A stretch of 64,000 nucleotides of DNA from Vibrio orientalis CIP 102891 = ATCC 33934 (GTDB lineage: Bacteria > Pseudomonadota > Gammaproteobacteria > Enterobacterales > Vibrionaceae), in contig NZ_ACZV01000005.1 in assembly GCF_000176235.1 (NCBI RefSeq), positions 682,001-746,000 of the forward strand, in the 5' to 3' direction. The translations under genes were made by a program, and so were the position numbers. How positions within the stretch are numbered: the first letter of the stretch is position 1; every line of letters starts with the position of its first letter. This document shows positions 8,462 through 17,047 of the stretch, one piece after another. The notes under the pieces are model-generated. The model worked only from the letters and a program-made list of their open reading frames with translations, searched no databases and had not been told where the DNA came from.

Positions 8462-8866
8462 ATGACAAAACGTTTAGAATTAGAACTAGATATCTATTAT
8501 GAGGAAATTAGTGACCTCGAAGATTTGAAAAGTGCTATTACTGATAGCGTCATTGAAAATGAACTGGAATTTACTTCTAGAACTGGGGTTTTGTGCTCAC
8601 AAGCCGACGTAAGAGCAAGTTATTTAGAGGGGAGCCTTGATGTCGAGCACATTGAGTTTTCTACTCAAAATATCTTTGATGACAACCAAGAGCTTATCCA
8701 AAATGTATCAGGTACTATCAGTGTGAGTTTTGAGTACGACGCATATTACGGATGCAAAGACATGGACAATGGGGACCAGATCGATGATGCGTGGGGCTTT
8801 GAACTTTCTGGCGAAAAACTGAAGTTTTGCCTAGAGATCCCGGAAGAGAGATACGATGAAATTTAG
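8462..8866 (+). CDS. acidic hypothetical protein
   Basis: Encodes 134 aa, very acidic (runs of D/E throughout) and soluble. No family recognised. ATG 8462 follows AAGGAG at 8451-8456. Acidity of this kind is seen in DNA mimics and immunity proteins, but nothing more specific supports either. Confidence 0.68.
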   Translation: MTKRLELELDIYYEEISDLEDLKSAITDSVIENELEFTSRTGVLCSQADVRASYLEGSLDVEHIEFSTQNIFDDNQELIQNVSGTISVSFEYDAYYGCKDMDNGDQIDDAWGFELSGEKLKFCLEIPEERYDEI

Positions 8867-8871
8867 CACGG

Positions 8872-8998
8872 GTATAACAAGCAATTTAAGAGGGATTCAC
8901 AACGCTTGGCACTCTCACTTCAAGTCAGTTTAGTGTTTATGGCACAATGCTTTAGGTTTGGGTGGTAGCGTTGTTCACCCCTTAATTGGGCGTTAGCT
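8872..8998 (+). repeat. attC site, type 2
   Basis: Core GTTAGCT at 8992. Confidence 0.9.
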
Positions 8999-9036
8999 AT
9001 CTTTTCAAGTTTGGGCACAAAGTCGAATGTATTGAG

Positions 9037-9074
9037 TAAGAATACGAACTTACTTAATGTTTTTGGTATTCTTA
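9037..9074 (+). promoter_or_regulatory. inverted repeat in the leader of a zinc-ribbon gene
   Basis: TAAGAATAC (9037-9045) and GTATTCTTA (9066-9074) form a 9-bp stem around a 20-nt loop that itself contains CTTACT pairing with AGTAAG. The same structure recurs at 62193-62230 before the second gene copy. Could be an operator or RNA leader; the role is inferred. Confidence 0.4.
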
Positions 9075-9117
9075 GTATGTCGTTTTTCATGCGTGCGTTA
9101 ATCTCAATGGAGGCAGT

Positions 9118-9360
9118 ATGAATATTAGGTTTTGTGAAAAGTGCGAGAGAGAAACTGAACATACAGAAGCAATCAAGCAGAAACCCTCAAAATATGGGAA
9201 GTCCAGAAAAGAACAGTTCAAAGCGTTTCTAGACGGTTTCTTCAGTGGAGCTGCAGCTTCTTTGCCAGGAGGAGCATCACTGGAGCTAACAGACAGGTAC
9301 GTAGTTTGTCTAAAATGTGGCAAACAAACACTAGAAAATCACGGCACAGAATTTCAATAG
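9118..9360 (+). CDS. small zinc-ribbon protein, copy 1
   Basis: Encodes 80 aa with CEKC near residue 6 and CLKC near residue 64, likely one split zinc site, separated by a Gly/Ala/Ser segment (FSGAAASLPGG). Function unknown. ATG 9118 follows GGAGG at 9109-9113. Copy at 62275. The 119-nt leader is unusually long and conserved between copies. Confidence 0.7.
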   Translation: MNIRFCEKCERETEHTEAIKQKPSKYGKSRKEQFKAFLDGFFSGAAASLPGGASLELTDRYVVCLKCGKQTLENHGTEFQ

Positions 9361-9379
9361 AGCTCCTCTGTAGACAGAA

Positions 9380-9505
9380 AGCTAACAAGCAATTTAAGAG
9401 GGATTCACAACGCTTGGCGCCCTCACTTCAAGTCAGTTAAGTGTTTATGGCACAATGCTTTAGGTTGGGTGGTTGCGTTGCTCACCCCTTAATTGGGCGT
9501 TAGTC
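9380..9505 (+). repeat. attC site, type 2
   Basis: Core GTTAGTC at 9499. Confidence 0.9.
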
Positions 9506-9998
9506 GCCAGAAAAAGCTAGCAGTCAAAATCATGTTTCTAAGCTCAAAACTTGGCTACTGGTTGTTTGATTCATAGTTCCATCTTCGACGGTCAAAGCTC
9601 AGTTTCATCGGTTCTAAGTCAATGCATTGCTATTTTCCAAGCGGTTGTTTCGTTCTTTGGTGGTGATAGGGCTGGACAATCGAAAATCTGTTTTTGGTTG
9701 CAAATCTGCTCGGTGAGTTTGTTGGTTTAAAAGCTTATTTACTTGCTGAAAGGACGTTTTCTCTGGTGTTGTAAGTTCCACGTGGTTTCAGTGACTTTGT
9801 TGAAAGTCCGCACTGTGAGATTGGCTTTCCAAAAGCGCTTTTTGGTGTTGTCAGTCCATTTTCTGCGGCGTTGTTTGTTCCAAGTGGTTTCATTGAGTAG
9901 CCGCTTTGAGACTACGCCTGACTTAAATGCATCAAAGCACATAAAGTTTGTTGTTCGCAAAGTTTAGTTCGGCTTAAAATTGTCGCTCGGTGCCTCGC
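9506..9998. other. ORF-less cassette body, single copy
   Basis: 493 bp with no convincing gene. Two overlapping frames of about 73 codons on opposite strands (9739-9967) have no ribosome-binding site. It holds an imperfect internal repeat: TTTTCTCTGGTGTTGTAAG then CCACGTGGTTTCA near 9758-9790, and TTTTCTGCGGCGTTGTTTG then CCAAGTGGTTTCA near 9859-9894. Not related to the ncA family. Cassette ends pair over 9 nt (GTTAGTCGC). Confidence 0.6.
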
Positions 9999-10124
9999 GA
10001 CTAACAAACTGCTCAAGAGGGATTCGCAACGCGTGGCATTTTTACCATGCGTTGAATTTAGTGATTAAGGTGGTTTGCGGCGGCTTCGGTATTGCGTTGC
10101 TCACCCCTTAGCAGGGCGTTAGCT
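9999..10124 (+). repeat. attC site, type 5
   Basis: Arms AACTGCTCAAG and CTTAGCAGGGCG; closest in this window to the classic V. cholerae repeat. Core GTTAGCT at 10118. Confidence 0.88.
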
Positions 10125-10150
10125 TACAACGAAGAAAAGGTTAATTTTGT

Positions 10151-10555
10151 ATGCTTAGACAATTCATACTGGTTCTGTTGTTCGTTCCTACATTGTTATT
10201 CGCACAAACGAAGCCTATCGATGTTACGGCTTCAGAGTGGCTTAGCTTAATAGACAATCAACACTACGGTGAAAGCTGGGACAGTGCTGGTGGTTTATTT
10301 CGTTCACAAATATCAAAAGGTGAGTGGGTTGCAGCTGTAAGCACTATACGTACAAAGGTCGGTAATCTTGAATCTCGCCGTCTAACAACGACAACGTCGA
10401 TGAAGTCCTTGCCGAATGTGCCGGACGGTGAGTACGTTGTAATTCAATATCAAACGATATTTTCGGGTAAGCAGTCGACAGAAACCTTAACTCTCTCTAA
10501 AAGTAAAACTGGTTGGGTTGTTATTGGTTATTTCATCAACTCGCTTGACCAGTAA
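10151..10555 (+). CDS. DUF4019-like secreted protein, copy 2
   Basis: Encodes 134 aa. Signal peptide MLRQFILVLLFVPTLLFAQ; the body is clearly homologous to the gene at 7904 but diverged (for example VSTIRTKVGNLESRRLTTT) with a four-residue C-terminal extension. Nearly identical to the copy at 25280. It sits behind a different attC type from its relatives. Confidence 0.82.
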   Translation: MLRQFILVLLFVPTLLFAQTKPIDVTASEWLSLIDNQHYGESWDSAGGLFRSQISKGEWVAAVSTIRTKVGNLESRRLTTTTSMKSLPNVPDGEYVVIQYQTIFSGKQSTETLTLSKSKTGWVVIGYFINSLDQ

Positions 10556-10679
10556 GCTAACAATAAATTTAAGCAGATTCGCAACGCTTGGCATTTTCGG
10601 TTTGAATCGGTTTATGTGTTTACGGCACAATGGTTTAGGTAGGTGGTAGCGTTGCTCACTACTTAATTTGGCGTTAGCA
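10555..10679 (+). repeat. attC site, type 1a
   Basis: Core GTTAGCA at 10673. Confidence 0.9.
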
Positions 10680-10735
10680 TGCGAAATTAACCTCTCGCTT
10701 TAGTAAACAAAATTAATAATAGATAGGTAATAATT

Positions 10736-11191
10736 ATGAGTACATCTTTTGACTGGGGGAATGGGATAGCATTGGGGGCGGCCTTAGTGTCTATCGTTGC
10801 TTTGATATGCCAGTCTCGCACAACAAGAAATCAAATTGAACTTCAGACTAAGCAGTTAAAGCTTCAAAATTACATGGAGTACACAAAAAGGTATCAAGAG
10901 ATAATTCTGAATTTCCCAGAAAGCGTAAATGAAATAAGTTTTAAGCTGGATAGTTTTAGTCCTGAAATACAAGATAAGACAATGAGGTATATGCGTGTTT
11001 ACTTTGATCTTTGTTTCGAAGAGTACGATTTATATAACAAGAAAATGATTGACGATGACATGTGGGCAACATGGGAAGGTGGAATGAAATTTGCGTTTTC
11101 GAAACCTGCCTTCATTCAGGCGTGGGATATCATCAAGCTTGATACAGAGTATAATGAAGGTTTCAATAAACTGGTTGAGTATTGTAGGTAA
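10736..11191 (+). CDS. membrane-anchored hypothetical protein
   Basis: Encodes 151 aa. One N-terminal helix (about 9-26), then a helical domain with coiled-coil character (TRNQIELQTKQLKLQNYMEY) and an aromatic-rich C-terminal half (MWATWEGGMKFAF). No family named with confidence. ATG 10736 follows GATAGG. Confidence 0.68.
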   Translation: MSTSFDWGNGIALGAALVSIVALICQSRTTRNQIELQTKQLKLQNYMEYTKRYQEIILNFPESVNEISFKLDSFSPEIQDKTMRYMRVYFDLCFEEYDLYNKKMIDDDMWATWEGGMKFAFSKPAFIQAWDIIKLDTEYNEGFNKLVEYCR

Positions 11192-11196
11192 ACGCA

Positions 11197-11322
11197 TTCT
11201 AACAATAAATTTAAGAGTGATTCACAACGCTTGGCGCCGTCACTTCAAGTCAGTTTAGTGTTTATGGCACAATGGTTTAGGTAAGGTGGTAGCGTTGTTC
11301 ACACCTTAATTTGGCGTTATAC
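11197..11322 (+). repeat. attC site, type 1b
   Basis: Core GTTATAC at 11316. Confidence 0.9.
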
Positions 11323-11335
11323 GAATGGAGATTGT

Positions 11336-11599
11336 ATGGCAAATAGTGAAAATTATCAGGAAACTTTAAAGCAATATAGACGCTTCGGTTTAATGGCGAT
11401 TCTATGTATGTTGGCATCGATTGTGTTACCAAAAGGTATTGAAAACTTTTCAGAAGTGGTCGTGTTAGGGTTACGTGCGTGCGCTATAGTATTTTTGTTT
11501 TTAGCGCATCGAAAATCAATGTGTCCTGAGTGCCGATCAATCGGAGCAAAAGTAATTAGTAAAGAAAGCTGTAAAAAATGTGGGTGTAAATTCGTATAA
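11336..11599 (+). CDS. two-helix membrane protein with zinc ribbon, copy 1
   Basis: Encodes 87 aa. Two membrane helices (about 17-33 and 41-57) and a C-terminal CPEC...CKKCGC zinc site. ATG 11336 follows TGGAG. An identical protein is encoded at 15526, where the following attC is of another type. Cassette ends pair over 11 nt (GTTATACGAAT). Confidence 0.72.
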   Translation: MANSENYQETLKQYRRFGLMAILCMLASIVLPKGIENFSEVVVLGLRACAIVFLFLAHRKSMCPECRSIGAKVISKESCKKCGCKFV

Positions 11600-11721
11600 C
11601 AAGCAATTTAAGAGGGATTCACAACGCTTGGCACTTTTGTTTCTACTTCAAATTTAGTGTTTACGGTACAATGCGTTAGGTTGGGTGGTGGCGTTGTTCA
11701 CCCCTTAATTGGGCGTTATGT
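11594..11721 (+). repeat. attC site, type 2
   Basis: Core GTTATGT at 11715. Confidence 0.9.
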
Positions 11722-11734
11722 GCTTGGAGAAAGT

Positions 11735-12181
11735 ATGCAATATATCGAAGTCAAAAGTAGCGATATTCCACTAGATTTATTGCTTGAAGCTGATCCTTCT
11801 GAAGTTAACATCGCTTCATATTTATCTGATTCATGGTGCTTTGTTGCATCAGACCATGGGCAGATTTTAGCGGCTTGTATCGTTAAAGCGCAGACTCACT
11901 GCTTTGCTGAGATATTTAATGTATCAGTATCTCCAGAACTCCAAGGCCAAGGTATTGGCTCTAAGCTGCTAAAGTTCGTTCTATCTCAGTTACCAAGTAA
12001 GGGAATTAATCGTGTAGAACTTGGTACGGGTACATTTGGTTATCAACTGACTTATTATCAGCGTTTAGGCTTTCGAGTAGACTCAATTATCAAAGACCAT
12101 TTTTTGTTAAACTACCTCGAGCCAATCTATGAAAATGGTATTCAACACAAAGACATGCTGAGATTGTACGTCAATGTTTAG
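11735..12181 (+). CDS. GNAT N-acetyltransferase
   Basis: Encodes 148 aa. The acetyl-CoA binding motif is VSPELQGQGIGSKLL, with the downstream YYQRLGF motif B. Substrate unknown; GNAT cassettes include aminoglycoside and small-molecule acetylases. ATG 11735 follows TTGGAGAA. The reading frame extends back into the attC without a credible start. Confidence 0.85.
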   Translation: MQYIEVKSSDIPLDLLLEADPSEVNIASYLSDSWCFVASDHGQILAACIVKAQTHCFAEIFNVSVSPELQGQGIGSKLLKFVLSQLPSKGINRVELGTGTFGYQLTYYQRLGFRVDSIIKDHFLLNYLEPIYENGIQHKDMLRLYVNV

Positions 12182-12186
12182 TACGC

Positions 12187-12315
12187 ACATAACAAGCAAT
12201 TTAAGAGGGATTCACAACGCTTGGCACTTTTGCTTCTACTTCAGTTTTAGTGTTTATGGCACAATGCTTTAGGTTTGGGTGGAGGCGTTGTTCACCCCTT
12301 AATTGGGCGTTATAT
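12187..12315 (+). repeat. attC site, type 2
   Basis: Core GTTATAT at 12309. Confidence 0.9.
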
Positions 12316-12349
12316 TGCCCCGATAAAATCGGCTATCTAGAGCTTTAAA

Positions 12350-12781
12350 ATGATAAGAAAGTACAACGAAAATGACATGGATTCAGTTCTTGAAATTTGG
12401 CTTAATGCGTCAGTTAAAGCTCACGATTTCGTCTCAGCTGTGTTCTGGGAATCTCAAGTAGAGAACATGCGTAATATCTATATTCCGGCTTCAGAAACTT
12501 ACGTTTACGAAGCTGAGTCGAAGGTGGTTGGTTTTTACGCACTATATGAAAATAGCTTAGCTGCTATATTCGTTTCTCCTGAGTTTCAAGGTAAAGGTAA
12601 AGGTATTGGTAAGCAACTATTGAGTCATGCTAAAGCTCAAAGGGCGGTATTAAGTCTTTCCGTATACAAGGAAAATCAGGCTAGTTATCAGTTCTATTTG
12701 TCTCAAGGGTTCCAAGTAGTTAGTGAACAATTGGATGATCATACTGGACATCCAGAATACACAATGAGTTCGGGCATATAA
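12350..12781 (+). CDS. GNAT N-acetyltransferase, YjaB-like
   Basis: Encodes 143 aa. MIRKYNENDMDSVLEIWLNAS at the N-terminus and VSPEFQGKGKGIGKQLL for acetyl-CoA binding, then FYLSQGFQVV. Resembles the YjaB/YafP acetyltransferase group. ATG 12350 lacks a strong ribosome-binding site. A small hairpin (CGAT-AAA-ATCG) lies in the leader. Confidence 0.85.
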   Translation: MIRKYNENDMDSVLEIWLNASVKAHDFVSAVFWESQVENMRNIYIPASETYVYEAESKVVGFYALYENSLAAIFVSPEFQGKGKGIGKQLLSHAKAQRAVLSLSVYKENQASYQFYLSQGFQVVSEQLDDHTGHPEYTMSSGI

Positions 12782-12901
12782 CAAAAAATTTAAGAGTGAT
12801 TCACAACGCTTGGCGCTCTCACTTCAAGCAAGTTTAGTGGCTATGGCACAATGCGTTAGGTAAGGTGTCAGCGTTGTTCACACCTTAATTTGGCGTTATA
12901 T
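12776..12901 (+). repeat. attC site, type 1b variant
   Basis: Left arm AAAAAATTTAAG. Core GTTATAT at 12895. Confidence 0.88.
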
Positions 12902-12922
12902 CACTTCGAGGAAACAACAAAG

Positions 12923-13390
12923 ATGAAAGGTGAAATTGTTCGGTGGGTTGATGATCGTGGTTTTGGTTTCATCAACTCTGATGCCTACCCAGGTGATATT
13001 TTCGTTCATGTATCGAAGTTTAAGAAAGGTTACAGGCGCCCTAAAATTGGCGACAAAGTAGAGTTTCAGATCGAAGTAAACAACGGCAAGACTAGCGCTC
13101 ATAATGTCTTGCTTGTTGGTGTTGAACCTATGAAAAACAGTTCGTCACCATCTATATTATCTGTTGTACTAATTGGCTTAGCTCTAGGTGTCTTTGGCTA
13201 CTTTGCTTTTGAAAAGCTTTTTACTACTCCTGAATATGAAAATATGGGTTTTGTATGTGAGGGTAAGACTCGCTGTAGCCATATGACATCTTGCAATGAG
13301 GCAAAGTTCTATTTAGCAAACTGCCCCAATGTACAAATTGATGGGGATCGTGATGGCGTGCCTTGTGAAATGCAGTGGTGCACTAATTAG
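12923..13390 (+). CDS. cold-shock domain - membrane - excalibur fusion
   Basis: Encodes 155 aa. A cold-shock nucleic-acid-binding domain (1-66, with GFGFI and IFVHVS RNP motifs) is followed by one membrane helix (about 77-95) and a C-terminal excalibur calcium-binding domain (DGDRDGVPCE, paired cysteines). The cold-shock domain would face the cytoplasm and excalibur the periplasm. ATG 12923 follows GAGGAA. Cassette ends pair over 10 nt (GTTATATCAC). Confidence 0.86.
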   Translation: MKGEIVRWVDDRGFGFINSDAYPGDIFVHVSKFKKGYRRPKIGDKVEFQIEVNNGKTSAHNVLLVGVEPMKNSSSPSILSVVLIGLALGVFGYFAFEKLFTTPEYENMGFVCEGKTRCSHMTSCNEAKFYLANCPNVQIDGDRDGVPCEMQWCTN

Positions 13391-13396
13391 AGCGTG

Positions 13397-13521
13397 ATAT
13401 AACAATAAATTTAAGCAGATTCGCAACGCTTGGCACTTTTGGTTTTAATAAGTTTTAGTGTTTACGGCACAATGCTTTAGGCTGCTGGCAGCGTTGCTCA
13501 CTACTTAATTTGGCGTTATGT
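13397..13521 (+). repeat. attC site, type 1a
   Basis: Core GTTATGT at 13515. Confidence 0.9.
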
Positions 13522-13975
13522 TTACTTGTATTTCAAAGGCTTAAAGTTCTTAGGCTCTAGTTCTTTGTCCCTCTGGCAATTTCTCACTAGTAGACTCAGC
13601 AAATCCGCATTGTCGGCCTAAGTTCTTGAATCTCTCAGCCCGTAAAACATGCTAATGTTCGTGGGTTGCTTCATTGTTAGGTCGTGGCGGTAGGCTTCTT
13701 GTTTAACTGGCTTTAAGTCGCTTTCAGGTTCTTGGTCAATAAGCATTTCGGCTTGGCAGTTGCCTCGGCAATTCAGCATTGTTTTGCGCTTTGGTTGGAA
13801 AGAAAGGGCGCTTGTTGAAACGTAGTCGAGTTGCCTCATTGGGCAGGGAAGTGGAATTACTTGTTTCTGGTTGGTCGCGCCTGGTGGTCAAGTTGGTTCT
13901 AGCCTTGTGGTTTAGCTCAGAAAACTAGTCAAAAATAGCAGTTCTTTCTCAAGCAAATAATGTGTTTGTGGTAAA
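13522..13975. repeat. ORF-less cassette family ncA, copy 1
   Basis: 454 bp. First of 14 homologous cassette bodies that begin TTTACTTG and end TTGTGGTAAA. This copy has an intact minus-strand frame of 73 codons (13618-13839, MRQLDY...GLRDSRT) without a ribosome-binding site. No plus-strand frame is conserved across copies. Candidate non-coding RNA or decayed gene. Confidence 0.75.
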
Positions 13976-14104
13976 ACATAACAAGCAATTTAAGAGGGAT
14001 TCACAACGCTTGGCACTTTTGCTTCTACTTCAGTTTTAGTGTTTATGGCACAATTCTTTAGGTTTGGGTGGAGGCGTTGTTCACCCCTTAATTGGGCGTT
14101 AGGC
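13976..14104 (+). repeat. attC site, type 2
   Basis: Core GTTAGGC at 14098. Confidence 0.9.
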
Positions 14105-14126
14105 AAATCGAGCTATAGGTAACATC

Positions 14127-15389
14127 ATGGATAAAAAAGAGTTAACTATAAAGCTATCTGAAGTAGTGAAGGGAATTCCTGAGGCTTCAATTTCTTTTGA
14201 TGGTATTGGAAACACAATGTCGAGAGAAAGTTTATATTATTTTTCGATAGACGGAGAAAGCCTTAGTGATCTTATTAACTATCTATTTTCGCTAGACTCT
14301 ATAGTTCAGGTGTTTGATAACATGATGTTCAACACCGGAAATGGAGCTCATAGGGTCACGATAGAGTCTTTAGCTCGTTGGTTAGTAGGTAGAGCGAAAC
14401 TAGTCGGTATTGAACAAGTAATCAATGAGCTCGACTATTACTTACAAGCGAAAAATACCCCCTGTTGGCAAGTGCTTGCGATATCGGGAGTGTCCTTAGA
14501 TAGTGAATTGATAATAAGCGAGAAAATGAAGTTAGTACCATTTCAAGAGCTTCCTGAGTCTTATGCAAAAGAAGCTTTATATCCTCCATTTATGAAACCT
14601 GAATTTGTCATGAGGCTTGGTTTCGCACCTAATCAGATGAACGGGTACCGTCCTCCAGAAGCGGCCGCGGTGCTAAGTTCGGAACTTTCGCCAAAATCCT
14701 ATTCAGATCCCGACCGAGCGTTTTATGGTCAAGATTTTCAATCATTATATGAATTCTGTGAGTTTCTTACTCTTGTAAAATCTACTACCCCAGTGCCTGT
14801 CGGCTCTTGGTGTGATCTAGAGGAGAGTGTCCCATGTAAGCCACTCCTAGGAGGGTCATGGGGTTCTCCGGCAGTTGATGTCTTATCTCGCAACGTATCA
14901 AAGATTACGCAGGGAGAGTGGGATACTCATAAGGAACTTTATTTTAAATTTACTAAATTGCCTCAAGATGTACGTGATTTGCTTCGTGTTCCTATTGAAC
15001 GTGTAAATCAAGCTCGGCGCCGTAATAATTTAGCAGATAAAGCGATAGACTTAGGCGTGGCATGTGAAGCTTTGTTGTTAAATGACAAATCACATAAAGA
15101 GCAAATATCATTTACGCTACGGCTTAGAGCGGCTTTGTTCCTCGGCTCTTCTTTCGAAGAGCGACAAGAGCTATTGAATTTTTTCTCATCATTTTATAGT
15201 TGTCGTTCTCAAGCAGCACATACTGGAAAACTCGATACAAAGATTAAAGTTTCCTTTAGAGGCAAAGTCGAGGCTAATAAACTTCTTGAAGAAGGTGATG
15301 AATATTGTATTCGAGCGATAATTAAGATTATTGAGCTTGGTAAGTTTCCAGATTGGAATGAATTAATGCTGAAGAAAGAAATTGCCTAA
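14127..15389 (+). CDS. HEPN-like protein, candidate defence RNase
   Basis: Encodes 420 aa. The C-terminal helical region carries R360-SQAA-H365 (CRSQAAHTGKL), the R-x4-H motif of HEPN ribonucleases, preceded by an alpha-helical acidic segment. The N-terminal 250 residues are unassigned. The layout resembles large single-gene antiphage HEPN proteins such as ApeA; homology is inferred. ATG 14127 follows an AGG. Cassette ends pair over 9 nt (GTTAGGCAA). Confidence 0.65.
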   Translation: MDKKELTIKLSEVVKGIPEASISFDGIGNTMSRESLYYFSIDGESLSDLINYLFSLDSIVQVFDNMMFNTGNGAHRVTIESLARWLVGRAKLVGIEQVINELDYYLQAKNTPCWQVLAISGVSLDSELIISEKMKLVPFQELPESYAKEALYPPFMKPEFVMRLGFAPNQMNGYRPPEAAAVLSSELSPKSYSDPDRAFYGQDFQSLYEFCEFLTLVKSTTPVPVGSWCDLEESVPCKPLLGGSWGSPAVDVLSRNVSKITQGEWDTHKELYFKFTKLPQDVRDLLRVPIERVNQARRRNNLADKAIDLGVACEALLLNDKSHKEQISFTLRLRAALFLGSSFEERQELLNFFSSFYSCRSQAAHTGKLDTKIKVSFRGKVEANKLLEEGDEYCIRAIIKIIELGKFPDWNELMLKKEIA

Positions 15390-15512
15390 CAAGCAATTTA
15401 AGAGGGATTCACAACGCTTGGCACTTTTGCTTCTACTTCAGTTTTAGGGTTTATGGCACAATGCTTTAGGTGTGAGTGGTAGCGTTGTTCACCCCTTAAT
15501 TGGGCGTTATAC
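15384..15512 (+). repeat. attC site, type 2
   Basis: Core GTTATAC at 15506. Confidence 0.9.
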
Positions 15513-15525
15513 GAATGGAGATTGT

Positions 15526-15789
15526 ATGGCAAATAGTGAAAATTATCAGGAAACTTTAAAGCAATATAGACGCTTCGGTTTAATGGCTATTCTATGTATG
15601 TTGGCATCGATTGTGTTACCAAAAGGTATTGAAAACTTTTCAGAAGTGGTCGTGTTAGGGTTACGTGCGTGCGCTATAGTATTTTTGTTTTTAGCGCATC
15701 GAAAATCAATGTGTCCTGAGTGCCGATCAATCGGAGCAAAAGTAATTAGTAAAGAAAGCTGTAAAAAATGTGGGTGTAAATTCGTATAA
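15526..15789 (+). CDS. two-helix membrane protein with zinc ribbon, copy 2
   Basis: Encodes the same 87-aa protein as the gene at 11336; the DNA differs at only about one position in the coding region. The leader is also the same, but the attC that follows is the short type 3 instead of type 2. Start by ATG 15526 after TGGAG. Confidence 0.72.
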   Translation: MANSENYQETLKQYRRFGLMAILCMLASIVLPKGIENFSEVVVLGLRACAIVFLFLAHRKSMCPECRSIGAKVISKESCKKCGCKFV

Positions 15790-15880
15790 CAAAGCATTTA
15801 AGAGTGATTCGCAACGCTTGGCAGTTTCGCTTCGCTCAAGTATAGCCAAGCGTCGCTCACACCTTAATGCGGCGTTATGT
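15784..15880 (+). repeat. attC site, type 3 short
   Basis: 97 bp; replaces the type 2 site that follows the other copy of this gene. Core GTTATGT at 15874. Confidence 0.88.
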
Positions 15881-15904
15881 AGCTAGGTAAGAAATGGAGT
15901 ATAA

Positions 15905-16258
15905 ATGCTTGGTTTAGTTCGATTTGTATTGGTTGCGAATGTAATAGCAGCCGTAATAGTAGTTGGTCTTGAGATGTCTACAAGCTTCTTTGGACTTAAG
16001 TTCGTATCGGACTATGCATTTTTCATCGTAATGCTTTTATGGGGAACGACCGCCTTATTTTTCATGTATCCACCGCTAGGTGGTATAGGGCAGTCTGACG
16101 ACAAAGTTGATACGGTTACAGACTCAATGGTTGACCGTACTGTAACGGACGAAATTGATGATGAGCGGTTCTCAGAAAACACAGCTTTTTGCATCAAACT
16201 GCTCATATCTGGGGTGCCTGCATTCTTGGTTTGTGTCCTAGCGAGCATCGCTACATAA
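15905..16258 (+). CDS. small three-helix membrane protein, copy 2
   Basis: Encodes 117 aa, about 90% identical to the protein at 7405 (differences such as VDTVTDSMVDRTV). Same leader and ribosome-binding site. Changes are spread over the gene, so this is an older duplication than that of the neighbour at 15526. Confidence 0.72.
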   Translation: MLGLVRFVLVANVIAAVIVVGLEMSTSFFGLKFVSDYAFFIVMLLWGTTALFFMYPPLGGIGQSDDKVDTVTDSMVDRTVTDEIDDERFSENTAFCIKLLISGVPAFLVCVLASIAT

Positions 16259-16377
16259 CAATAAATTTAAGCAGATTCGCAACGCTTGGCACTTTTGGTT
16301 TGAATCGGCTTAGGTGTTTTCGGCACAATTCTTTAGGTAAGTGGTAGCGTTGCTCACTACTTAATTTGGCGTTATAT
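16253..16377 (+). repeat. attC site, type 1a
   Basis: Core GTTATAT at 16371. Confidence 0.9.
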
Positions 16378-16417
16378 TTTAAATCAGCTTCCAAAGCTGT
16401 AGTCATAGAGAACTGAA

Positions 16418-16879
16418 ATGGAATTGCATGAAGTTTACGCTTCTTTAGAGAAAGATTTATTGAATCAGTCAGAAATTGAGCTTGTGTTATTGAAAGGTCA
16501 CTTGATCTTAGAGCAAGCTATAAATCAGCATTTGTTACGTTATATTGATCACGAGAAAAATCTAGATTCGCTCAGTCTTATGTTTGCAAAGAAGGTGGAC
16601 TTGTTGAACGCCTTAGAAGGCTCGAAGCCGAATGTATGGCAGGAATACACCCCTTACATCAAGCGTATAAATAAAATTAGAAACAAGCTGGCTCATCAAC
16701 TAAATTTTGATGACTACCATGATGAGCTAAAGTCATGGGCTTGTGATGTTATTGGTTATACTCCTAAGACTTTGAACAGTCATACAACGTATCGAAATAC
16801 CGTGGCAAAGGCGTTTTGCTTTCTAGTCGGTTTCTTACTTGGCGTATGTGAAGCGCGAAAGGAAGCGGCAGGAATATAA
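16418..16879 (+). CDS. small HEPN/MltR-like protein
   Basis: Encodes 153 aa, all-helical, with IRNKLAH: R88-NKLA-H93 matches the HEPN R-x4-H motif. The order LILEQAINQHL, then FAKKVDLLNAL, then RINKIRNKLAH recalls MltR-type proteins. Possible RNase or its regulatory partner. ATG 16418 has only a weak ribosome-binding site. Cassette ends pair over 11 nt (GTTATATTTTA). Confidence 0.68.
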   Translation: MELHEVYASLEKDLLNQSEIELVLLKGHLILEQAINQHLLRYIDHEKNLDSLSLMFAKKVDLLNALEGSKPNVWQEYTPYIKRINKIRNKLAHQLNFDDYHDELKSWACDVIGYTPKTLNSHTTYRNTVAKAFCFLVGFLLGVCEARKEAAGI

Positions 16880-16880
16880 A

Positions 16881-17008
16881 ATATAACAAGCAATTTAAGA
16901 GGGATTCACAACGCTTGGCACTTTTGCTTCTACTTCAAATTTAGTGTTTATGGCACAATACTTTAGGTTGGGTGGGGGCGTTGTTCACCCCTTAATTGGG
17001 CGTTATGT
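16881..17008 (+). repeat. attC site, type 2
   Basis: Core GTTATGT at 17002. Confidence 0.9.
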
Positions 17009-17047
17009 TAACGGCGGGGATGGGTTACTTGGGGAGAAGTAGGGTTG

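Noticed and set aside
9087..9323. Minus-strand frames over the zinc-ribbon gene (also 62109-62480)
   Set aside because: Antisense to a conserved 80-aa gene with a strong ribosome-binding site; cysteine spacing supports the plus strand.
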